From positions 1-25,661 of the forward strand of contig CALGSR010000044.1 in the NCBI GenBank assembly GCA_937902115.1: a stretch of 25,661 nt of DNA, written 5' to 3'. The notes under the pieces were generated by a model. That model was not told the DNA's origin and ran no database searches. It worked only from the letters and a program-made list of their open reading frames with translations. This stretch comes from an uncultured Bacillus sp. Its GTDB lineage: Bacteria; Bacillota; Bacilli; Bacillales; Cytobacillaceae. Shown here piece by piece: positions 13,070 to 18,477 of this stretch (its first letter is position 1; the number at the start of each line of letters is the position of its first letter). The translations under genes and the position numbers were made by a program.

Positions 13070-13124
13070 TTGACAGTTTTACGGTTAAGGTGCTAAACTC
13101 AAATAACAGTTAAGGTCCTAAACT
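13070..13124 (+). promoter_or_regulatory. ridA promoter with paired MarR-type operators
   Basis: TTGACA (13070-13075), an 18-base spacer and the extended -10 TGCTAAACT (13091-13099). Two direct repeats, GTTAAGGTGCTAAACT (13084-13099) and GTTAAGGTCCTAAACT (13109-13124), start 25 bases apart. The second is nearly palindromic (AGTTAAGG-T-CCTAAACT). The first covers the -10, so occupancy would block transcription. The 130-base leader that follows (13125-13254) has an AAAGGAGG at 13175 with no start codon in range. Confidence 0.65.
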
Positions 13125-13254
13125 GAACAAAAGAGGTTATAGTGCTTAAATAATTTTAACGAATACCAAGTGATAAAGGAGGAATATAGCAAGGGATTTC
13201 TATATGTCCTTATATTTACAATTTTAAAATAAATCTCTAAAGGATGTGTTTAAC

Positions 13255-13614
13255 ATGACACACACAATTAAAGCAGTCGGTCCTTATTCTGCTTACAGAA
13301 AATCGGGCAATTTAATTTTTATCTCTGGTCAGCTTCCACTTGATCCGAACATAAATGCTATTATATCTAACAATATTGAGGATCAAGCTGAACAATCTTT
13401 GAAAAACTTAAGGACACTATTAGAAGAACAAAACTTGGATATGTCAGCTATTGTTAAAACAACTGTTTTTCTGGCTGATATCAAGGATTTTGATGCAATG
13501 AATAAAATTTATAGCAGCTATTTTGAAAGCCCTTACCCAGCTAGATCAGCGTTCCAAGTTGCAGCATTACCAAAAGGCGCTTTGATAGAAATTGAGGCAA
13601 TTGCCCAAGTTTAG
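13255..13614 (+). CDS. ridA: RidA/YjgF-family enamine deaminase
   Basis: A 119-residue RidA-family protein, which in characterised members hydrolyses reactive 2-aminoacrylate and other enamines or imines released by PLP enzymes. Seen are the N-terminal AVGPYSAYRKSGNLIFISGQLPLDP, the middle TTVFLADIKDFDAMN and PARSAFQVAALPKGALIEIEAIAQV, where the arginine (ARS) and the glutamate (IEIEA) are the usual active-site residues. ATG 13255 is chosen, with AAAGGATG about 8 bases upstream; GTG 13246 would sit on that site. First gene after the MarR-controlled promoter. A PLP C-S lyase downstream gives it an obvious task. Confidence 0.9.
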   Translation: MTHTIKAVGPYSAYRKSGNLIFISGQLPLDPNINAIISNNIEDQAEQSLKNLRTLLEEQNLDMSAIVKTTVFLADIKDFDAMNKIYSSYFESPYPARSAFQVAALPKGALIEIEAIAQV

Positions 13615-13731
13615 AATAAAGGGATAATATTATCGTTTTCCTAATCATTTTATTTTTAAGGTTTAGCAGAGTGGATTTCGATGTCCTTTGCTTAATTTTA
13701 ATATAGGGAACTGTACCTATTTTCAACTTTA

Positions 13732-13756
13732 TTGAAAGCGCTTTAAGTGATATGAT
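13732..13756 (+). promoter_or_regulatory. cre-like CcpA site over the transporter promoter
   Basis: TTGAAAGCGCTTTAA (13732-13746) matches the cre consensus WTGNAANCGNWNNCW at all but one position and is almost palindromic. Four bases after it begins TATGAT (13751-13756) with a TG at 13748-13749, an extended -10. Binding of CcpA there would repress transcription, suggesting catabolite control of the transporter and lyase. Confidence 0.6.
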
Positions 13757-13857
13757 ATTGAACTGTTTGGATATAAAAACGTTTTAAAAAATTAGAGCTT
13801 TTAAGAGAGTTTTTTAAAAATGGTTCTTTTGCAAATCAATAGAAGGAGGGTTCACCA

Positions 13858-15168
13858 ATGATTGATGAAGTTAGGCTAAAAGAAGAAAGTCCTGTGGCAA
13901 AAGATAGGTCGCGTGCAGATATGACTGAGGCAGAGTGGAAGGCAGCAACCAAGTTTGACAGCACCGACTGGGGCTGGATCATTATGAGTATTGGAATGGC
14001 CATTGGTGCAGGGATTGTATTCTTACCTGTACAAGTAGGTTTAGTTGGAATTTGGGTATTTTTATTATCGGCAGTAGTTGCGTACCCAGGTATATATATG
14101 CTGCAAAAGTTATTTATTAATACATTGGTAGCATCACCGAAAAGTGACGACTATCCGGGTGTTATTACGCAATATTTAGGTAAGAACTGGGGATTTTTAT
14201 TAGGAATCTTATATTTTTTAATGATTGTAGTGGGGCTGTTCTCCTATTCACTTGCGATAACAAATGACAGCGCTTCCTTTTTACATTCCTTCGGAGTTAC
14301 GGATACGTTATTATCAGACAATCCTTTTTATGGATTAGCACTTATCATCATTCTAGTTGCTTTAGCATCTCGTGGCGAAAAAGTGCTTTTTAAACTCTCT
14401 ACAGGCATGGTACTTGTCAAGTTAGGTATAGTCGTTGCTTTAGGATTCGTAATGATTCCGCAATGGGATTTTTCCAATGTCGGGGCAGTTCCAGAGTTTG
14501 GTTACTTAATAAAGCAGGCCGTTATTACGATGCCGTTTACCGTGTTTTCCATTCTATTTGTTCAAACATTGAGTCCAATGGTCATTTCCTATCGTTCGCA
14601 TAATAAATCAGCTGAGGTGGCTAAGTATAAGTCGAATCGGGCTATGAAGATCGCCTTCTGGGTTCTGTTCGCTTCGGTCTTTTTCTATGCGATATCTTTC
14701 AACCTTGCCATGTCACACGAACAGGCTGTAATCGCAGCTGAGCAAAATATTTCAGCACTTGCGATGGCAGCACAAGGTGATGGCAACGTGGTTAAAATTC
14801 TTGGTTTTGTCTTGAATGTTTTTGCCGTCATGACTGCTTTCTTCGGTATATTCCTAGGATTCAGGGAATCATCCCAAGGGATAGCTCTTAATATCCTTCG
14901 CCGCTTTGTGCCAGAAGAGCGCATTAATAAAAATTTATTATCTAAAGGTATTCTTGTTTTTGGGGTCCTTCTTGCATGGGGAATTATTGCGTTAAATATA
15001 CCAATCCTGCTACTTATGAAATATTCAGGAATCATTGTCGCTCTCGTTTCATGTCTCATCCCGGTATTTCTAGTATGTAAAGTGCCATTTTTAGCAAAAT
15101 ACAGGAAACCGTCTTTAATCTTAATTACCATTATTGGAATGTTTATGCTTCTTTCTCCATTTCTTTAA
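13858..15168 (+). CDS. HAAAP-family amino acid transporter, CyuP/YhaO-like
   Basis: A 436-residue permease with about eleven membrane segments. It belongs to the hydroxy/aromatic amino acid permease group (SdaC, TdcC, YhaO). The N-terminal DMTEAEWKAATKFDSTDWGW followed by IIMSIGMAIGAGIVFLPVQVG, ITNDSASFLHSFGVTDTLLSDNPFYG, and later FVQTLSPMVISYRS and FFGIFLGFRESSQG recall the E. coli cysteine importer CyuP (YhaO) more than serine or threonine carriers; this is from memory, not an alignment. Shine-Dalgarno AAGGAGGG lies about 7 bases before the ATG. It sits between ridA and a C-S lyase and has its own cre-bearing promoter. Best reading: uptake of cysteine or a similar thiol amino acid; serine is the alternative. 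Confidence 0.85.
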   Translation: MIDEVRLKEESPVAKDRSRADMTEAEWKAATKFDSTDWGWIIMSIGMAIGAGIVFLPVQVGLVGIWVFLLSAVVAYPGIYMLQKLFINTLVASPKSDDYPGVITQYLGKNWGFLLGILYFLMIVVGLFSYSLAITNDSASFLHSFGVTDTLLSDNPFYGLALIIILVALASRGEKVLFKLSTGMVLVKLGIVVALGFVMIPQWDFSNVGAVPEFGYLIKQAVITMPFTVFSILFVQTLSPMVISYRSHNKSAEVAKYKSNRAMKIAFWVLFASVFFYAISFNLAMSHEQAVIAAEQNISALAMAAQGDGNVVKILGFVLNVFAVMTAFFGIFLGFRESSQGIALNILRRFVPEERINKNLLSKGILVFGVLLAWGIIALNIPILLLMKYSGIIVALVSCLIPVFLVCKVPFLAKYRKPSLILITIIGMFMLLSPFL

Positions 15169-15206
15169 TCTGAGAAAGAATACTATTTGTTGTGGAACCT
15201 TTAGCC

Positions 15207-15225
15207 GGGGGATTCAATATCCCCC
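15207..15225 (+). other. Hairpin between transporter and lyase genes
   Basis: GGGGGAT and ATCCCCC form a 7-bp stem with a 5-base loop, followed only by TTTCG. It is weak as a terminator; it may set a partial stop or protect the upstream mRNA, tuning lyase against transporter expression. Confidence 0.45.
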
Positions 15226-15302
15226 TTTCGTAAAAAACTTCGAGAGTAATGAAAATTGATTGAACAATCGTGTTAAAAAAATTCAGAGGGAGTGGAAATA
15301 AG

Positions 15303-16535
15303 TTGAAATATAATTTTGACGAAATCATTGAACGTAGAGGCACGAATGCCATGAATACAGATGGCTTTAGAGAATATATTTTTAAAGCAACAAAAGACAT
15401 GGTTTTTCCTTATAAAGATGAAGAATTTATTCGGATGTGGGTAGCTGATATGGAGTTTGCTACACCTCCGGAAGTGGTCCAAGCGATTAAAGACCGGGCG
15501 GATCAGCGGATTTTTGGTTATACAAAGGTATTTGATTCAAGCTTTTATCGTGCATTCTCCAATTGGACGAAGTATCATTATGACTGGGCTTGTAAACAAG
15601 AGCACCTAGTGTTTTCGCATGGAATTGTTCAAGCATTGTTTGAGCTCGTTCAATATATTTGCAAACCAGACGAGAAGGTTTTATTCGTTACCCCATCATA
15701 TGCGTATTTCAAGTATGCGGCAGACTCCAGTGGGATTGAGGTAGTAACTTCTGATTTAGTGAATGATAATGGATATTATACAATGGATTTCGCTGATTTA
15801 GAGGCGAAGGCGAAGGATGAAAAAGTAACCTTATGTATTTTCTGTAATCCTCATAACCCATCAGGACGTGTCTGGTCGGAAGAAGAATTAAAGCGATTCG
15901 GCGATATTTGCCTTGAAAATAATGTCATGGTTATTTCCGATGAAATTCATTGTGACTTGCTAAGAAATGGACAAGTTCATACTCCTTTGGCAAAGCTTTA
16001 CCCGGAATCAGATCAAATCATTACTTGTATGTCCGCAAGCAAAACATTTAATTTGGCGGGGCTAATGTTCTCCAATATCATTATTCCAAATGATGAAGTG
16101 ATGGCCGTATGGAAGGCAAATCATAGCGATATCGAAAATCCGCTGAGCATTGCCGCTACACAGGCTGCGTATGAGCATGGTCATGACTGGCATCAACAAT
16201 TAAGGGATTATCTAGATGGCAACTTTGAATTTACGAAGCAATATTTAGAACAGCACCTGCCTCAAGCTGTATATCGTATTTCTGAAGCTACTTATCTAGC
16301 ATGGGTTGATATTAGCGCTTATCTGCCTAACGAAGAAAATCTTCCATTGTACTTTGCCAACAACGCCGGCGTTCTCCTTGAGGGGGGCAACATGTTCGTC
16401 GCCAATTCAGATGGCTACATTCGCCTAAACTTAGCATGTCCAAGAGCAACCCTAGAAGAAGGCCTAAGAAGAATCAGCGAAGTACTACAAAAAGAAGTCC
16501 AAAACAAACAAACTCTAGAACCAGCCCACTGCTAA
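15303..16535 (+). CDS. patB: PLP-dependent C-S lyase (PatB/MalY family)
   Basis: A 410-residue fold-type I PLP enzyme, cystathionine beta-lyase/cysteine desulfhydrase type. Evidence: N-terminal YNFDEIIERRGTNAMN, MWVADMEFATPPEV, the cofactor-binding region VTPSYAYF and FCNPHNPSGRVW, SDEIHCDL, the Schiff-base lysine in CMSASKTFNLAGL, and the C-terminal RLNLACPRATLEEGL. Such enzymes cleave cystathionine, cysteine or cysteine conjugates by beta-elimination, giving a thiol or sulfide and 2-aminoacrylate. TTG 15303 has GGGAGTGG about 7 bases upstream and gives the family-typical start; an earlier TTG extends the frame but has no such site. It comes last after ridA and the transporter. The true substrate is not determined by sequence. 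Confidence 0.9.
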   Translation: MKYNFDEIIERRGTNAMNTDGFREYIFKATKDMVFPYKDEEFIRMWVADMEFATPPEVVQAIKDRADQRIFGYTKVFDSSFYRAFSNWTKYHYDWACKQEHLVFSHGIVQALFELVQYICKPDEKVLFVTPSYAYFKYAADSSGIEVVTSDLVNDNGYYTMDFADLEAKAKDEKVTLCIFCNPHNPSGRVWSEEELKRFGDICLENNVMVISDEIHCDLLRNGQVHTPLAKLYPESDQIITCMSASKTFNLAGLMFSNIIIPNDEVMAVWKANHSDIENPLSIAATQAAYEHGHDWHQQLRDYLDGNFEFTKQYLEQHLPQAVYRISEATYLAWVDISAYLPNEENLPLYFANNAGVLLEGGNMFVANSDGYIRLNLACPRATLEEGLRRISEVLQKEVQNKQTLEPAHC

Positions 16536-16536
16536 T

Positions 16537-16563
16537 GGGACAAGGGACCGGGTACATCGTCCC
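16537..16563. repeat. Chimeric palindrome directly after the lyase stop
   Basis: Left arm GGGACAAGGGACC, right arm GGTACATCGTCCC. It starts one base after the TAA and matches 11572-11598 except for two bases. It is the left border of the duplicated gene fragment. Confidence 0.8.
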
Positions 16564-16571
16564 GCATTAGG

Positions 16572-16719
16572 AACAAATCGCATTGAAAGTTTGGTCGCCT
16601 ATATTCTTTATCTGCTATTAGGGATGGCTTTTCTTTTTGCAGAATGGAGTGGGGGACGAAAATACCTTTGTGAGAAAAGAAAGAAAGAGTTAGATAAAAT
16701 AAAAACTCTTGATATGTAA
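16572..16719 (+). pseudogene. Duplicated 3' fragment of the DUF2089-operon membrane gene
   Basis: Bases 16572-16736 are identical, as far as I can read, to 12306-12470 (165 bp). The copy carries the last 48 codons plus stop of the 94-residue membrane protein, starting inside its second membrane segment, and continues into the following palindrome. Four bases TTAG just before the block also match. It has no start codon or ribosome-binding site of its own. Perfect identity indicates a very recent event or gene conversion. Confidence 0.9.
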
Positions 16720-16724
16720 TGGAT

Positions 16725-16751
16725 GGGACAAGGGACCAGGTCCCATGTCCC
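16725..16751. repeat. GGGACAAGGGACC palindrome, right border of the duplicated fragment
   Basis: Left arm GGGACAAGGGACC, right arm GGTCCCATGTCCC (one mismatch). The left 12 bases belong to the block identical to 12306-12470; the right arm differs from the parent copy. Confidence 0.85.
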
Positions 16752-16783
16752 ACCAAGTATTTCCAGATAATTGAATGGTAAAT

Positions 16784-16816
16784 GCCCTGCGGAGAGAACC
16801 TCTCTTCAGGGCTTTT
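16784..16816 (+). terminator. Probable original terminator of the lyase operon
   Basis: GCCCTG...CAGGGC with an inner GAGA/TCTC pair, followed by TTTTCTTGTT. No gene lies between it and the lyase other than the inserted fragment, so it is likely the operon's own terminator displaced by about 215 bp. Confidence 0.75.
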
Positions 16817-16880
16817 CTTGTTCCTTCCCCAATTAGTTGATCACCTTTAGCTTAAAAATCCGTATGTATTCTAATAAGGC

Positions 16881-16928
16881 GGGGACGAGTTCTTTGTCCC
16901 AGAGTTGGGGACAGGGAACTCGTCCTCC
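16881..16928. repeat. Large palindrome of the GGGGACGAGTTC subtype
   Basis: A 48-base inverted repeat: GGGGACGAGTTC then TTTGTCCC on the left, GGGGACAGGGAACTCGTCC on the right, with a short AGAGTT loop and a few mismatches. It is related to the GGGAC...GTCCC family by its ends but has different arm interiors. Confidence 0.75.
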
Positions 16929-17265
16929 TGTTACAAGAGTGTTACGGGTTAGACGGGATTGTAAAGTGTCTTCTTTATATCAAAATGGGAGGTTGGGGAT
17001 ATGTGGGTTTTATTCCCTGTGAGTATATTCCCGTCCATCTTTTAATACTGCCCCATTCATGGGACAGAAGACCTTTCAACTGACTCAATGGGATTTATTT
17101 GCAGATGATTCGATAGGAAACGATAGGATTCGCTCCGTATGCTTGGATTTATATTTTTGATACATGGATTTCATACTGAATTAACAATATGAAATTATGA
17201 TTATAGTGAAAAATGAAATAATTTGACATTTCCGATACCAAAAATTATCAAGGATGTGACGACAA
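16929..17265. other. Intergenic stretch with no recognised gene
   Basis: 337 bp between the large palindrome and the HupE-like gene. I see no supported gene, riboswitch or clear promoter. The short open frames here overlap the palindrome and look fortuitous. A TTGACA at 17223 has a poor -10 too close to the start codon. Confidence 0.5.
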
Positions 17266-18360
17266 ATGAAATCTATATTAAGACACTTTGGCATTCCCTT
17301 CCTGCTTGCTGCAATCTTCATCTTGTCTGTACTGCCGCCAAGTGCCTTTGCGCATGTCGATAACAGCGAAGGGTATTCCAAATTGTCATATGATGACGAA
17401 GGGTTCCAGTACCAGCTCAGCCTGGATATTTTGGAATTAGGGAGGATTGTCGATCTTGGCATTGGCACGAACTCAACAACTGGGGATTTCGAGAAAGCGC
17501 TGCAAACCAACAGGGACAAGCTTATGGAATATTTCCAAGAGAAAATCTCTGTTTTTAATCATGGTGTGAAGTTAGAAGGAGAAATCGTGGACACCAATGT
17601 GGATAGAAAAACGGACCGTGATTATGCCAACATTACGATTACCTTCCCAATTGAAAGTAAGGACCCGTCCGCTTTACAGGTTGGCTATGATATTTTCTTT
17701 ATTGATAATGACCCCGATCACCGCAATATCGTCACCTATGACATTGAAGGTCAAAAAGGGCAGTTCGTTTTTACAGCCGATACGCCCAATCTGCATCTCG
17801 GAGAAACCTCTCTCATGAACCAAATCGTTCCATTCATCAAGTTAGGCTTTCACCATATCCTAATCGGACTCGACCATATTCTGTTCATCGTCGCTTTAGT
17901 GATTACTGCTAAGAAATTCACAGATATTGTTAAAGTTTTGACTCTGTTTACATTAGCGCACAGCGTCACTCTTGGACTGACAGCCCTGAAATTATTATTC
18001 ATGCCTCCTGAAATCATTGAACCTTTAATCGCCTTAAGTGTCGCCTTCGTCGCTATTGAAAGGTTCCTTAACATTTCTGATAAATACCGTTACAGCGTCG
18101 TCTTTATTTTCGGTTTAATTCATGGTGTGGGCTTTGCCGGGGCATTAGATCTATCAGATCCTATCACCTGGTCATCTATTTTTCCCGTGATCACGTTCAA
18201 TGTTGGTGTGGAATTAGGGCAGTTACTGATTGTTGCGATTCTATTCCCTCTCTTAATGGTTGTCAGAAAATATAAATGGTCCCTTCCTGTTACATATGCG
18301 GTCAACGGTGCCATTTTCCTTTTCGGGATGACCTGGTATTTTCAGCGTTTTCTCGGATAA
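17266..18360 (+). CDS. HupE/UreJ-type membrane protein with extracytoplasmic N-terminal domain
   Basis: A 364-residue protein: signal peptide (residues 1-29, ending SAFA), a soluble extracytoplasmic domain of about 155 residues (30-185) that I do not recognise, and a C-terminal domain with about six or seven membrane segments. The latter has FHHILIGLDHILFIVALVI, LFTLAHSVTLGLTAL and FIFGLIHGVGFAGAL, the His- and Asp-rich motifs of the HupE/UreJ_2 group, in which characterised members are linked to nickel or other metal uptake. AAGGATG lies about 10 bases before the ATG. The next gene is a secreted metallophosphoesterase 117 bp downstream in the same direction, so metal supply to it is conceivable but only inferred. 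Confidence 0.8.
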   Translation: MKSILRHFGIPFLLAAIFILSVLPPSAFAHVDNSEGYSKLSYDDEGFQYQLSLDILELGRIVDLGIGTNSTTGDFEKALQTNRDKLMEYFQEKISVFNHGVKLEGEIVDTNVDRKTDRDYANITITFPIESKDPSALQVGYDIFFIDNDPDHRNIVTYDIEGQKGQFVFTADTPNLHLGETSLMNQIVPFIKLGFHHILIGLDHILFIVALVITAKKFTDIVKVLTLFTLAHSVTLGLTALKLLFMPPEIIEPLIALSVAFVAIERFLNISDKYRYSVVFIFGLIHGVGFAGALDLSDPITWSSIFPVITFNVGVELGQLLIVAILFPLLMVVRKYKWSLPVTYAVNGAIFLFGMTWYFQRFLG

Positions 18361-18363
18361 GGA

Positions 18364-18382
18364 GTTCAAGGAATAACCTTGA
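18364..18382 (+). other. Short hairpin between the HupE-like and phosphoesterase genes
   Basis: TTCAAGG and CCTTGAA with a 5-base loop, 4 bases after the stop codon and without a U-tract. Probably not a full terminator, so co-transcription of the two genes is possible. Confidence 0.4.
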
Positions 18383-18477
18383 AGGGGGTGATGCCTCTTA
18401 AGAATCAAGACACTTAAACTTTTAAATAATAGTTAGAATCAGTGGTGTTTTTTTAAAAAAAGTAAGGAGGAGAGAAT

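Noticed and set aside
13175..13227. AAAGGAGG followed by a seven-residue frame (MSLYLQF) in the ridA leader.
   Set aside because: The ATG is 21 bases from the Shine-Dalgarno, too far for efficient initiation; no other start codon is in range. Not called as a leader peptide.
13623..13634. GATAATATTATC palindrome just after ridA.
   Set aside because: Only 12 AT-rich bases, with no promoter or U-tract beside it; it may be chance.
14685..15131. 148-residue minus-strand open frame inside the transporter gene.
   Set aside because: It is antisense to a convincing permease, has a strange arginine- and proline-rich composition and no ribosome-binding site.
16837..17022. 61-residue plus-strand frame.
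   Set aside because: It runs through the large GGGGACGAGTTC palindrome and lacks a ribosome-binding site.
17223..17251. TTGACA with TATCAA at 17-base spacing as promoter of the HupE-like gene.
   Set aside because: The -10 match is poor, and transcription would begin inside or after the ribosome-binding site, leaving almost no leader.
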